A stretch of DNA of 64,000 nucleotides from Limnohabitans sp. (GTDB taxonomy: Bacteria; Pseudomonadota; Gammaproteobacteria; Burkholderiales; Burkholderiaceae_C), in the NCBI RefSeq assembly GCF_023910625.1, contig NZ_JAAVVW010000003.1:496001-560000 (forward strand), given 5' to 3'. The notes under the pieces were generated by a model. That model ran no database searches. It saw nothing but the letters and a program-made list of their open reading frames with translations, and was not told where the DNA came from. Position numbers and translations under genes: made by a program. Position 1 is the stretch's first letter. Every line of letters starts with the position of its first letter. Shown piece by piece: positions 42,532 through 52,218 of the stretch.

Positions 42532-43722
42532 ATGAAACCCCCATACGATGCCGACGCTTCACAGCATCGCCCCCTGCAGGCTTGGCAAGTGATGATGGGG
42601 GGGATTTGCGGCCTGGTTTTGACCATCGGTCTGGCCCGATTTGCGTACACCCCGCTTTTGCCGGCGTTGCAAGCGCAGACCGGTCTGAACGATGCAGAGG
42701 CGGGTGCGCTGGCGGCGGTCAATTACGGCGGCTATATTGCTGGAGCCTTGGCCGCAGCGTGGGTGGACGATGTGCGCTGGCGTCATCGTTTTTACAGCGC
42801 TGGCTTATGGCTGGCATTGCTCACCACAGTCGGAATGGCCATGTCCAGTTGGCTGCCTGCCTGGGCCTTGTGGCGATTTTTGGGTGGCTTGTGTGGGGCC
42901 ACGGGCATGCTTTTGGGCTCGGGTTTGGTGCTGGGTTGGTTGATGCGCCAGGGACGGCGGCCAGAGCTGGGGATTTATTTCATCGGTTTGGGCTTGGGCA
43001 TTGTGGTTTCGGCTTTAGGGGCTCTGGGCCTTTCTGCTGTCTGGACTTTGTGGTCAGACCAATGGCTGGCTTTTGGCGTCTTGGGCTTGGTGTTTTTGGT
43101 GCCGGCCTGGATGTGGCGGCCACCCCTTCCCGCGGGGCCGGTCGCTGTAGCGGTGGCTGCCGCGCCAGCTCAGCTGTCGCGCCGCTGGATGTGGACCATG
43201 GCCTTGAGTTACTTTGCAGCGGGTTGGGGCTTTGTGATCAGCGCCACATTCACTGTGGCCATTGTGGAGCGTGAACCCGCCTTGGCGGGGCAGGGTGCCT
43301 TCGTTTGGGCTTTGGTGGGCTTGGCAGCCATGCCGGCGGTGTTTTTGTGGGACAGGGTGGCCCGTCGCTTGGGCGATATACGGGCCTTGATGTTGGCCTT
43401 TGCCTTGCAAACCCTGGCGATTGTGCTGCCTGCCATGTCGGGGTCTTTGCTGGCGGCTTTGATCGGTGCAATCGGTTATGGCGCCACCTTCATCGGGATT
43501 GTGAGTTTGACCCTGGCCATGGTGGGGCGGCGCGCGCCGAACAACCCGGGTAAAGCGATGGCGCGGTTGACCCTGAGCTATGGCGCTGCGCAAATGCTGG
43601 CCCCGGTGGTGGCGGGTGCCATGGCTCAGGCGACTGGGGGGTTCAAAGGGGCTTTGTGGTTGACGGCAGCTGTCATGCTGGCAGGCATGGCCCTGTTGGC
43701 GACTTTGCCGGATGAAGGCTGA
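42532..43722 (+). CDS. MFS_4 (YbfB/YjiJ-type) transporter
   Basis: The 396-aa protein has twelve hydrophobic helices with the MFS_4 beginning GLVLTIGLARFAYTPLLPAL and GYIAGALAAAW in helix 2, ending in WLTAAVMLAGMALLATL. Related proteins have no firmly known substrate. An in-frame ATG at 42520 is an alternative start. It is convergent with the glyoxalase-like gene, the two stops being adjacent. Confidence 0.85.
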   Translation: MKPPYDADASQHRPLQAWQVMMGGICGLVLTIGLARFAYTPLLPALQAQTGLNDAEAGALAAVNYGGYIAGALAAAWVDDVRWRHRFYSAGLWLALLTTVGMAMSSWLPAWALWRFLGGLCGATGMLLGSGLVLGWLMRQGRRPELGIYFIGLGLGIVVSALGALGLSAVWTLWSDQWLAFGVLGLVFLVPAWMWRPPLPAGPVAVAVAAAPAQLSRRWMWTMALSYFAAGWGFVISATFTVAIVEREPALAGQGAFVWALVGLAAMPAVFLWDRVARRLGDIRALMLAFALQTLAIVLPAMSGSLLAALIGAIGYGATFIGIVSLTLAMVGRRAPNNPGKAMARLTLSYGAAQMLAPVVAGAMAQATGGFKGALWLTAAVMLAGMALLATLPDEG

Positions 43723-44430
43723 TCAAGCCCCCAGGCTTTGGAGTTGCACCAAGCCTTTTGGGGTTTGCAAGCTGGCCACCAGGTTGGCAGGCCCGGTTTG
43801 GGTGTCGACGCCCGTCAGGCCAATGGCGTCAAATGCGGTTTGAAGTTTGGCCGCGCTCGGGTGGCACACAGTCAGGCTTTGCAGGCTGACGCCCGAGCGC
43901 GGCAAACTGTTGCGCGGGTGCAGACGCAGGGGGTCTGTGGCCTCAGGTTTGCCCCATTGAATGAGTGTGGGCAAGCAGCCGTTGAACAGGCGTTCACCTT
44001 CTTCACGCACGGTGATCTGCCAGTGCAGCATGCCTTTGCTGGACTTGCGGCTGGCGTGCACGATTTGTCCGCGTTCGATGCCTTGGGTGCGCAAGGCGTG
44101 ACGGGCCGCCTTGAGGTCGTCGGTGCTGCTGACAAAGTGCACCAGCCGGGGCTCTTGGGCGATGGTTTTTTGCAGGACGGGGTCGTCCATGTCAAACCAT
44201 CGCGTGACCTGCAGGCGTTTGGGAATCAGGGCCTCAGGGTTGATGGCAATGATTTCAAAGTAGGCCAAGGGGTACTGCGGTGTGGCGATCTTGAACAGGC
44301 GATTGTGGGTGCCATACTTTTCGTGTTCTCCTCCCGCGTCGGGTGTGATGCCCAGGGTGGCTTCACACCACTGCACACCGGCTTCGAGGGTCGAAGCGAC
44401 GACCACCAAATGGTCAATTTGAGTTTTCAT
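43723..44430 (-). CDS. Glyoxalase-3-like (VOC fold) protein
   Basis: The 235-aa protein starts IDHLVVVASTLEAGVQW and continues with LGITPDAGGEHEKYGTHNRL and a PLAYFEIIAINPEA strand pattern, as in PF13468 glyoxalase-like proteins. Metal His5 and Glu in the YFEII strand are plausible ligands. Substrate is unknown. The start overlaps the NlpC/P60 stop by 4 bp (ATGA), so the two are co-translated. Confidence 0.8.
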   Translation of the reverse strand: MKTQIDHLVVVASTLEAGVQWCEATLGITPDAGGEHEKYGTHNRLFKIATPQYPLAYFEIIAINPEALIPKRLQVTRWFDMDDPVLQKTIAQEPRLVHFVSSTDDLKAARHALRTQGIERGQIVHASRKSSKGMLHWQITVREEGERLFNGCLPTLIQWGKPEATDPLRLHPRNSLPRSGVSLQSLTVCHPSAAKLQTAFDAIGLTGVDTQTGPANLVASLQTPKGLVQLQSLGA

Positions 44431-44978
44431 GGTTTGGCTTCGGCGCCGTCCTGGGCTACACGGCGCGCGCCGTTGAAGCGTTTTTTCCAATAAGCACTGC
44501 GCATGTCTTCGACCCTGACCGACATGCCGGCGCGGGGTGAGTGGATGAATTTGCCATCTCCCACGTAAATGCCCACATGACTAAAGGCCCGCCGCATGGT
44601 GTTGAAAAACACCAGATCGCCAGGTTTGAGTTCTTCTCGATCAATCGCTTGTGTGACTTTGGCTTGTTCTTCTGCGCGACGCGGCAAGAGCCGACCGACT
44701 GATTTTTCATACAGGTGACGGACGAAGCCGCTGCAGTCAAAGCCGGAGCTTTCCGTGTTGCCACCTCTGCGGTAAGGCACACCCAACAGGTTCATGGCTT
44801 GCAGCACCATGCCCGAAGCTTGTTCGCTGGCTTTGTCTTTGGCCATGTTCAGTTGACCTGTAATTTGCGTCATCAGGCCTTTGTCGGTCGGCAAATTCAG
44901 CCCCCCATCGTCTTCTGGGGCAGACCAGGTGGCACTGCTGCAGAGCAGGCCCAGCATTAAAAGCAACTTCCATGGCAT
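44427..44978 (-). CDS. NlpC/P60 (C40) cell-wall endopeptidase
   Basis: The 183-aa protein has a signal peptide (cleavage near TWSAP) and an NlpC/P60 domain. The catalytic Cys is in GFDCSGFVRHLY and the His in FSHVGIYVGDGKFIHSP, with a following His as third residue. It should cleave the peptide stems of peptidoglycan in the periplasm. It precedes the glyoxalase-like gene, with which it shares an ATGA overlap, and is divergent from the isochorismatase gene. Confidence 0.9.
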   Translation of the reverse strand: MPWKLLLMLGLLCSSATWSAPEDDGGLNLPTDKGLMTQITGQLNMAKDKASEQASGMVLQAMNLLGVPYRRGGNTESSGFDCSGFVRHLYEKSVGRLLPRRAEEQAKVTQAIDREELKPGDLVFFNTMRRAFSHVGIYVGDGKFIHSPRAGMSVRVEDMRSAYWKKRFNGARRVAQDGAEAKP

Positions 44979-45103
44979 AGGTCATGAGCATAACGGATCT
45001 TCTACGGCCTTGGCTTGCACAGCGGCAGGGTGACTGAGGGGCTTGTCTGCAAAGCCATGTCGGCAGCGGCGACAATCCAGTCAAAGAACTCACAGGAACT
45101 TGT

Positions 45104-45709
45104 ATGTTGATGGATGCAGATGAAAGCCAATTGGTGCTGGTCGATTTTCAGGCTAGCTTGAAGTCGGCCATGTTGGATGCCGATGTCGTGTGGGCCAATG
45201 CTGCCCGTCTGGCCACTTTGGCCCAAATTTTGGAGGTGCCCACCTGGGGGACAGAACAAAACCCCTCGCGTTTGGGAGAGATGCCTGCCGAGATCCGAAG
45301 CCACTGCCGCAAGGTGCTGGCCAAGATGCAGTTCAGCGCTGTGGAAGAGGGCTTGGGCGAATGGCTGCAACCCGAGGCGCCCCAGGCCCCCAAGGGCAAT
45401 GCCCGCAGCTTGCCACGCCACCTCCAAAAACCCCAGCCCGGCGCAGAGCCGCGCAAGACCATCGTGTTGGCGGGTTGCGAAGCGCACATTTGCTTGCTGC
45501 AAACGGCGCTGGATTTGCTGGAAGACGAGTTCGAAGTGTGGGTGGTGACCGATGCGTGCAGCTCGCGCACAGAGCGCAACCGCGATGCGGCCTACGACCG
45601 CCTGGCTGGGGCTGGGGCTGAGTTGGTGACCGCCGAAATGGTGGCATTCGAGTGGCTGCGCACGGCCGAGCACCCCGATTTCAAGCTGCTGCAAAGTTTG
45701 TTCAAGTGA
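45104..45709 (+). CDS. Isochorismatase-family cysteine hydrolase
   Basis: The 201-aa protein has the catalytic triad positions of the family: Asp in LVLVDFQASL, Lys in LAKMQFSA and Cys in LAGCEAHICLLQTAL. The YcaC-like ending (TDACSSRTERNRDAAYDRL ... EWLRTAEHPDFK) is clear. It hydrolyses amide or ester bonds in small molecules; the substrate is unknown. ATG at 45110 is an alternative start. Confidence 0.88.
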   Translation: MLMDADESQLVLVDFQASLKSAMLDADVVWANAARLATLAQILEVPTWGTEQNPSRLGEMPAEIRSHCRKVLAKMQFSAVEEGLGEWLQPEAPQAPKGNARSLPRHLQKPQPGAEPRKTIVLAGCEAHICLLQTALDLLEDEFEVWVVTDACSSRTERNRDAAYDRLAGAGAELVTAEMVAFEWLRTAEHPDFKLLQSLFK

Positions 45710-45883
45710 ACGGGCCGAGCGGGACGTGCGCTGGCCAACCATCGTCGATGACGGTTTTGACCATGGGCTGAGTCAGCTTCTTGCAAGTCCCTTGGCCATA
45801 ATTATGAATTCAGAAGTGCTGGGTGGTGCAAAGACATTGCCCCCTTCCCCGGTTTCAACGTGATGGGTATTCAGGAGACATTG

Positions 45884-47782
45884 ATGGGCAATTTCGCAGA
45901 ATTTCACCAGCGCTCGATCAACGACCGCGACGCTTTTTGGGCCGAGCAGGCCAAACTGGTGGATTGGAAAGTCCAGCCCCAGCAAATTTGCGACTACAGC
46001 AACCCGCCGTTTGCCAAGTGGTTTATCGGCGGCCAAACCAACCTGTGCCACAACGCGGTGGACCGCCACCTGGTCGGGCGCGCCGACCAGCCCGCCTTGA
46101 TCTTCGTGTCGACCGAAACCGACACCGAAAAAACTTACACCTACCGTGACCTGCACGCCGAAGTGCAGCGCATGGCCGCCATCTTGCAAGACCTGGGCGT
46201 GGTCAAGGGCGACCGCGTGTTGATCTACATGCCCATGGTCGCCGAAGCGGCGTTCGCCATGTTGGCTTGCGTGCGCCTGGGGGCCATCCATTCGGTGGTG
46301 TTTGGCGGTTTCGCGTCGCACTCGCTGGCCACCCGCATCGAAGACGCTTCGCCCAAAGTCATCATCAGTGCCGACGCGGGTTCACGCAGCGGCAAGGTGG
46401 TGGCCTACAAGCCCCTGCTCGACGAAGCCATCCAGCTGTCGGCCCACAAACCCGCCAAAGTGGTCATGGTGAACCGAAATCTCGCCGCCTTCACACCCGT
46501 GGCTGGCCGCGATGTGGACTACGCCACCGAACGCGCCAAGCACATGGATGCGGTCGTGCCTTGTGAATGGGTGGAATCCACCCACCCCAGCTACACGCTC
46601 TACACCTCGGGCACCACCGGCAAACCCAAAGGCGTGCAGCGTGACACCGGCGGCTACACCGTGGCCCTGGCGGCGAGCATGCCCCATGTGTTTGAAGGCA
46701 AGCCGGGCGGCACGTTCTTCTGCACCAGCGACATCGGCTGGGTGGTGGGACACAGCTACATCATCTACGGCCCACTGATTGGCGGCATGGCCACCATCCT
46801 TTACGAAGGTCTGCCGATTCGTCCAGACGGCGGCATCTGGTGGAGCTTGGTCGAAAAGTACAAAGTCAACGTCATGTTCAGCGCGCCCACGGCCATCCGG
46901 GTGCTCAAAAAGCAAGACCCTGCGCTGCTCACCCAATACGATTTGTCCAGCCTGCAAGCGCTGTTCCTGGCCGGGGAGCCGCTGGACGAGCCGACCGCCA
47001 AGTGGATTTCTGAAGGACTGAACGGCAAGGCCATCATCGACAACTACTGGCAGACAGAGACCGGCTGGCCCATCTTGAGCATTTGCAATGGCGTGGAAAA
47101 AGCGCCCAGCAAGTTTGGCTCGCCCGGCAAAGCCATTTATGGCTACAACGTCAAACTGGTCGACGACCAGACCGGTGAAGAACTGAAGGGTGCCAATCAG
47201 AAGGGCGTGTTGACCATCGAAGGCCCGCTGCCCCCCGGCAACCTCCAAACCATCTGGGGCGATGACGAGCGCTTCGTCAAGACTTACTGGAAAACCGTGC
47301 CGGGCAAACTGGTTTACAACACCTTCGACTGGGCTGTGCGCGACGAAGACGGGTACTTTTTCATCCTGGGCCGCACCGACGACGTGATCAACGTGGCCGG
47401 GCACCGCTTGGGCACCCGTGAGATCGAAGAAAGCATTTCCAGCCACCCCAACATCGCCGAAGTGGCGGTGGTCGGTGTGGCCGACCCGCTCAAAGGGCAG
47501 GTGGCCATGGCCTTTGCCATTGCCAAGGACACCTCGGGCCTGACCGATGCGGCGGCGCGTTTGAAGCTCGAAGGCGAAGTCATGAAGGTGGTGGACTCGC
47601 AACTGGGCGCGGTGGCGCGCCCCTCGCGTGTCTTTTTCGTCTCGGCCTTGCCCAAGACGCGCAGCGGCAAATTGCTGCGCCGGGCCATTCAAGCCGTGGC
47701 CGAGGGGCGCGATCCGGGCGATCTGACCACCATGGACGACCCGGCCGCTTTGCAGCAGATCGTGGAACAGGTCAAGGGCTGA
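45884..47782 (+). CDS. prpE: Propionyl-CoA synthetase (PrpE-like)
   Basis: The 632-aa acyl-CoA synthetase has the ATP-binding loop YTSGTTGKPKGVQRD, DNYWQTETGWPI, GRTDDVINVAGHRLGTREIE and the acetylatable Lys in KTRSGKLLRR. Its N-terminal half (DRHLVGRADQPAL, ADAGSRSGKVVAYKPLLDEA) resembles PrpE more than acetyl-CoA synthetase. It activates propionate to propionyl-CoA for the methylcitrate cycle. The ATG at 45884 is chosen because AGGAG lies 6 bp upstream; 45863 and 45860 are alternatives. A terminator follows. Confidence 0.88.
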   Translation: MGNFAEFHQRSINDRDAFWAEQAKLVDWKVQPQQICDYSNPPFAKWFIGGQTNLCHNAVDRHLVGRADQPALIFVSTETDTEKTYTYRDLHAEVQRMAAILQDLGVVKGDRVLIYMPMVAEAAFAMLACVRLGAIHSVVFGGFASHSLATRIEDASPKVIISADAGSRSGKVVAYKPLLDEAIQLSAHKPAKVVMVNRNLAAFTPVAGRDVDYATERAKHMDAVVPCEWVESTHPSYTLYTSGTTGKPKGVQRDTGGYTVALAASMPHVFEGKPGGTFFCTSDIGWVVGHSYIIYGPLIGGMATILYEGLPIRPDGGIWWSLVEKYKVNVMFSAPTAIRVLKKQDPALLTQYDLSSLQALFLAGEPLDEPTAKWISEGLNGKAIIDNYWQTETGWPILSICNGVEKAPSKFGSPGKAIYGYNVKLVDDQTGEELKGANQKGVLTIEGPLPPGNLQTIWGDDERFVKTYWKTVPGKLVYNTFDWAVRDEDGYFFILGRTDDVINVAGHRLGTREIEESISSHPNIAEVAVVGVADPLKGQVAMAFAIAKDTSGLTDAAARLKLEGEVMKVVDSQLGAVARPSRVFFVSALPKTRSGKLLRRAIQAVAEGRDPGDLTTMDDPAALQQIVEQVKG

Positions 47783-47800
47783 CACCACGTTTCAAATCAG

Positions 47801-47827
47801 GACCACGCCTTGGCGGGGTCTTTTTTT
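47801..47827 (+). terminator. Rho-independent terminator after prpE
   Basis: GACCaCGCC and GGCGgGGTC form a GC-rich stem closed by TT and are followed by seven T. It lies 18 bp after the prpE stop. Confidence 0.8.
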
Positions 47828-47969
47828 CATCGGGGCTTCATGCGTATGTAAGTCAGACATCGGCAAAGCCATGGCACAATACACCCTGTACTCAGGCCCT
47901 TCCCATGCCACAGTCGCATCCGCCAACCGGTTCAGCCGTGTCGCGGAAGGTAAATCTCAACCAACTAAT

Positions 47970-47986
47970 GTTTCCCAAAGGGAAAC
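47970..47986 (+). promoter_or_regulatory. Perfect hairpin directly before the sucA ribosome site
   Basis: GTTTCCC-AAA-GGGAAAC (7-bp stem) ends one base before the GGAGG-like ribosome site of sucA. It could affect translation initiation or mRNA decay of the operon. The function is inferred only from position. Confidence 0.35.
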
Positions 47987-48001
47987 GGAGGTCAGCGAAA
48001 T

Positions 48002-50869
48002 ATGAGCGAGACCAATTCCGTCTACGCTGCCTATCAAGGCAACACCTACTTGTTCGGCGGCAACGCCCCGTACGTCGAAGAGATGTACGAAAACTACCTG
48101 ACCAACCCCGGTAGCGTGCCAGATTCCTGGCGCGATTATTTCGACGCCCTCCAGCACGTTCCTGCCGTCGATGGCTCCAGCGCCAAAGATGTGCCGCACC
48201 TGCCCGTAATCAATGCTTTCGCAGAGCGTGCCAAAGCTGGCGGCACCAAGGTCGTCATGGCCAGCGAAAACGTCGAGATGGGACGCAAGCGCACCGCCGT
48301 GCAGCAGTTGATCGCCGCATACCGCAACGTGGGCCAGCGCTGGGCCGACCTGGACCCGCTCAAGCGCACCGAGCGGCCCAACATTCCAGACCTCGATCCC
48401 GCTTTTTACGGCTTTTCCGATGCAGACCAGGAAACCGTTTTCGATACCAGCAACACCTTTTTCGGCAAGAACAACATGTCCTTGCGCGAGCTTTTGAATG
48501 CGTTGCGCGAGACTTATTGCGGTACCCTGGGTGCCGAGTACATGTACACCACCGAGCAGGCCGAAAAGCGCTGGTGGCAGCAAAAGCTCGAGAGCATTCG
48601 CAGCAAGCCCAACTTCACAGCCGAGAAGAAAAAGCAAATCCTGGACCGCCTGACCGCTGCTGAAGGCCTGGAGCGTTACCTGCACACCAAATACGTTGGC
48701 CAAAAGCGTTTCTCCTTGGAAGGTGGCGAGAGCTTCATCGCCGCCATGGACGAGTTGATCCAGTCCGCCGGCGCGCAAGGCGTGCAGGAGGTAGTGATCG
48801 GGATGGCACACCGTGGTCGCTTGAATGTGTTGGTCAACACCATGGGCAAGTTGCCAGCGGATCTGTTTGCCGAATTCGACCACACGGCACCCGAAGATCT
48901 GCCTGCCGGGGACGTCAAATACCACCAAGGCTTCAGCTCGGATGTGAACACCGTTGGCGGCCCTGTGCACTTGTCCCTGGCATTCAACCCCTCGCATCTG
49001 GAAATCGTCAACCCTGTGGTGGAAGGCTCTGTGCGCGCCCGCATGGACCGCCGAGGCGATCCGCTGGGCAAACAAGTGTTGCCTGTTCTGGTGCACGGTG
49101 ACGCGGCCTTTGGTGGCCAAGGTGTGAATCAGGAAACTTTTGCGCTGGCGCAAACCCGGGGTTATTCCACCGGTGGCACGGTGCACATCATCATCAACAA
49201 CCAGATCGGCTTTACCACGTCCGACCCTCGCGACATGCGCTCTAGCGTGTTTTGTACCGACATCGTCAAGATGGTCGAGGCTCCGGTATTGCACGTCAAC
49301 GGCGACGACCCGGAAGCCGTGGTTTTGGCCACGCAGTTGGCGCTCGAATACCGCATGACCTTCCGCAAGGATGTGGTGCTGGACGTGGTCTGCTTCCGTA
49401 AACTGGGTCACAACGAGCAGGACACCCCCGCGCTGACACAGCCGCTGATGTACAAAAAAATCGCGGCGCACCCCGGCACACGCAAGCTTTTTGCGGACAA
49501 ACTGGCAGCTCAAGGTCTCGGCGACACCTTGGGTGACGACATGGCCAAGACTTACCGGGCCGCTTTGGACGCTGGTAAAAACACGACCGAACCTGTCTTG
49601 ACCAACTTCAAGACCCAGTTCACCGTGGACTGGGCGCCCTTCATGGGCAAGAAATGGACCGATGCGGGCGACACCTCGATCCCATTGGCCGACTGGAAGC
49701 GCCTGTCCGAGAAAATCTCGACCATCCCCGATTCGGTCACGCCACATCAATTGGTCAAGAAGGTCTATGACGACCGCGCTGCCATGGGCCGTGGCGAAAT
49801 CCCTGTGGACTGGGGCATGGGCGAGCACATGGCCTTCGCCTCTTTGGTGGCCAGTGGCTACCCCGTGCGCCTGTCGGGCGAAGATTGCGGCCGTGGCACG
49901 TTCACACACCGCCACGCGGTCATTCACGACCAAAAGCGGGAAAAGTGGGACACAGGTACATATGTGGCTCTGCAAAACGTGTCTGACAAGCAGGCACCGT
50001 TTGTGGTCATTGACTCGATCCTGTCCGAAGAAGCCGTGCTCGGCTTTGAATACGGCTATGCCTCGAATGACCCCAACACCCTGGTGGTCTGGGAGGCCCA
50101 GTTCGGCGACTTTGCCAACGGTGCACAGGTGGTGATCGACCAGTTCATCGCCTCCGGTGAAGTCAAGTGGGGCCGTGTGAATGGCCTGACCTTGATGCTG
50201 CCACACGGCTACGAAGGCCAGGGCCCCGAGCACAGCTCAGCCCGTGTGGAGCGCTTCATGCAGTTGGCTGCAGACACCAACATGCAGTTGGTACAGCCGA
50301 CCACCGCCAGCCAGATTTTCCATGTGCTGCGCCGCCAGATGGTGCGTGACCTGCGCAAGCCGCTGGTGATCTTTACGCCCAAGTCGCTATTGCGCAACAA
50401 GGACGCGACATCTCCCGTTTCCGAATTCACCAAAGGCAGCTTCCAGACCGTCATTGGAGAGACCAGGGACATCAAGGCCGAGAAGGTCAAACGTGTGATC
50501 GCTTGCTCTGGCAAGGTTTACTACGATCTGGTCAAGAGCCGTGAGGCCAAAGGTGCTGACGAAGTGGTCATCATCCGTTTAGAGCAGCTTTATCCTTTTC
50601 CGCACAAGTCGTTTGCTGCAGAGCTCAAAAAGTACCCCAATGCCTCCGATGTGGTGTGGTGCCAAGACGAGCCGCAAAACCAGGGTGCCTGGTTCTTCAT
50701 CCAGCACAACATCCACGAAAACATGCAAAGTGGTCAGCGCCTGGGATATGCAGGCCGTGCCGCATCCGCATCGCCTGCCGTGGGCTATTCACACCTGCAT
50801 CAGGATCAGCAAAAAGCGCTGATCGAAGCCGCTTTCTCCAAGCTCAAAGGCTTCGTGCTGACCAAGTGA
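48002..50869 (+). CDS. sucA: 2-oxoglutarate dehydrogenase E1 component
   Basis: The 955-aa thiamine-diphosphate enzyme carries the SucA N-terminal segment (NTYLFGGNAPYVEEMYENYL), GMAHRGRLNVLVN, VHGDAAFGGQGVNQE, the ThDP region NNQIGFTTSDPRD and HGYEGQGPEHSSAR. It decarboxylates 2-oxoglutarate and passes succinyl groups to the lipoyl domain of E2. It starts the sucA-sucB-lpdA operon of the citric-acid cycle, and sucB follows by 44 bp. Confidence 0.95.
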   Translation: MSETNSVYAAYQGNTYLFGGNAPYVEEMYENYLTNPGSVPDSWRDYFDALQHVPAVDGSSAKDVPHLPVINAFAERAKAGGTKVVMASENVEMGRKRTAVQQLIAAYRNVGQRWADLDPLKRTERPNIPDLDPAFYGFSDADQETVFDTSNTFFGKNNMSLRELLNALRETYCGTLGAEYMYTTEQAEKRWWQQKLESIRSKPNFTAEKKKQILDRLTAAEGLERYLHTKYVGQKRFSLEGGESFIAAMDELIQSAGAQGVQEVVIGMAHRGRLNVLVNTMGKLPADLFAEFDHTAPEDLPAGDVKYHQGFSSDVNTVGGPVHLSLAFNPSHLEIVNPVVEGSVRARMDRRGDPLGKQVLPVLVHGDAAFGGQGVNQETFALAQTRGYSTGGTVHIIINNQIGFTTSDPRDMRSSVFCTDIVKMVEAPVLHVNGDDPEAVVLATQLALEYRMTFRKDVVLDVVCFRKLGHNEQDTPALTQPLMYKKIAAHPGTRKLFADKLAAQGLGDTLGDDMAKTYRAALDAGKNTTEPVLTNFKTQFTVDWAPFMGKKWTDAGDTSIPLADWKRLSEKISTIPDSVTPHQLVKKVYDDRAAMGRGEIPVDWGMGEHMAFASLVASGYPVRLSGEDCGRGTFTHRHAVIHDQKREKWDTGTYVALQNVSDKQAPFVVIDSILSEEAVLGFEYGYASNDPNTLVVWEAQFGDFANGAQVVIDQFIASGEVKWGRVNGLTLMLPHGYEGQGPEHSSARVERFMQLAADTNMQLVQPTTASQIFHVLRRQMVRDLRKPLVIFTPKSLLRNKDATSPVSEFTKGSFQTVIGETRDIKAEKVKRVIACSGKVYYDLVKSREAKGADEVVIIRLEQLYPFPHKSFAAELKKYPNASDVVWCQDEPQNQGAWFFIQHNIHENMQSGQRLGYAGRAASASPAVGYSHLHQDQQKALIEAAFSKLKGFVLTK

Positions 50870-50913
50870 TTCCCCCGAACAACCGCGCGTTACAACTTTA
50901 AAGAGAATTCAAA

Positions 50914-52158
50914 ATGGCTATCGTAGAAGTCAAAGTGCCCCAATTGTCCGAGTCAGTTGCCGAGGCCACCATGCTGCAGTGGAAGAAGAAAGTCGGCGAC
51001 ACCGTTGCGGCTGATGAAATCCTGATTGAGATCGAAACCGACAAGGTGGTGCTCGAAGTGCCCGCCCCCTCGGCTGGCGTGTTGTCTGAAGTTCTGGTGG
51101 GCGATGGAGGCACCGTTGCAGCGGATCAATTGATCGCACGCATCGACACCGAGGGCAAAGTGGCCGCCGCAGCGCCTGCTCAAGCTGCACCTGCTGCCAG
51201 CTCGGCGCCAGCTGCTGCGCCTGCAACCACGAGCACCAGCATGGCCGTTGTGGCCATGCCCGCTGCAGCCAAGCTGATGGCCGACAACAGTCTGGCCGCT
51301 GGCTCGGTGCCTGGCACCGGCAAAGACGGACGCGTGACCAAGGGCGATGTGCTGGCTGCAGTGGCCGGTGGCGTCAAAACGACTGCCGCGGTGATCCCCA
51401 CGGGTGTGCCCACCAAGGCCTTGCCGCAGGTGTCTGGCCCGGCGGTTGATTTGGGCGAGCGCCCCGAGCAGCGCGTGCCCATGACGCGTCTGCGTGCCCG
51501 TGTGGCCGAGCGTTTGCTGCAATCGCAATCGACCAACGCCATCCTGACGACGTTCAACGAAATCAACATGGCTCCGGTCATGGACATGCGCAAGCGCATG
51601 CAAGAGCGCTTCGAGAAGGAACATGGCTGCAAGCTGGGCTTCATGAGCTTTTTCGTCAAGGCCGCTGTGCACGCCCTCAAGAAGTTCCCCGTGCTCAACG
51701 CCTCGGTGGATGGAAACGACATCGTTTACCACGGCTACTTCGACATCGGCATCGCGGTGGGTTCGCCCCGTGGTCTGGTGGTGCCCATCTTGCGCAACGC
51801 CGACCAGATGAGCTTTGCCGACATCGAGAAAAAGATCGCTGAATTTGGCCAAAAAGCCAAAGACGGCAAGCTGGGCATGGAAGAGATGACCGGCGGCACC
51901 TTCTCGATTTCCAACGGCGGCACCTTCGGCTCGATGATGTCCACCCCCATCATCAACCCACCCCAGTCGGCCATTTTGGGCGTTCACGCGACCAAGGATC
52001 GTGCCATGGTGGAAAACGGCCAGGTCGTGGTTCGCCCCATGAACTACTTCGCCATGTCGTACGACCACCGCATCATCGACGGCCGCGAAGCTGTCTTGGG
52101 CTTGGTCGCCATGAAAGAAGCGCTGGAAGATCCAGCCCGCTTGCTGTTCGACATCTGA
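50914..52158 (+). CDS. sucB: Dihydrolipoyl succinyltransferase (E2)
   Basis: The 414-aa protein has one lipoyl domain (residues 1-78; lipoylated Lys in [14 protein letters not shown]). A proline/alanine-rich linker and a peripheral-subunit-binding domain (about 115-150, [20 protein letters not shown]) follow. The catalytic domain has [13 protein letters not shown] (His and Asp). It transfers succinyl to CoA and forms the core of the complex. It lies between sucA and lpdA. Confidence 0.95.
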   Translation: MAIVEVKVPQLSESVAEATMLQWKKKVGDTVAADEILIEIETDKVVLEVPAPSAGVLSEVLVGDGGTVAADQLIARIDTEGKVAAAAPAQAAPAASSAPAAAPATTSTSMAVVAMPAAAKLMADNSLAAGSVPGTGKDGRVTKGDVLAAVAGGVKTTAAVIPTGVPTKALPQVSGPAVDLGERPEQRVPMTRLRARVAERLLQSQSTNAILTTFNEINMAPVMDMRKRMQERFEKEHGCKLGFMSFFVKAAVHALKKFPVLNASVDGNDIVYHGYFDIGIAVGSPRGLVVPILRNADQMSFADIEKKIAEFGQKAKDGKLGMEEMTGGTFSISNGGTFGSMMSTPIINPPQSAILGVHATKDRAMVENGQVVVRPMNYFAMSYDHRIIDGREAVLGLVAMKEALEDPARLLFDI

Positions 52159-52218
52159 ACCCCCCTTGTTTTGAATGCCCCTGCCCAGGGGGCGTTTTCC
52201 ATCCAGAAGACCCATTCC

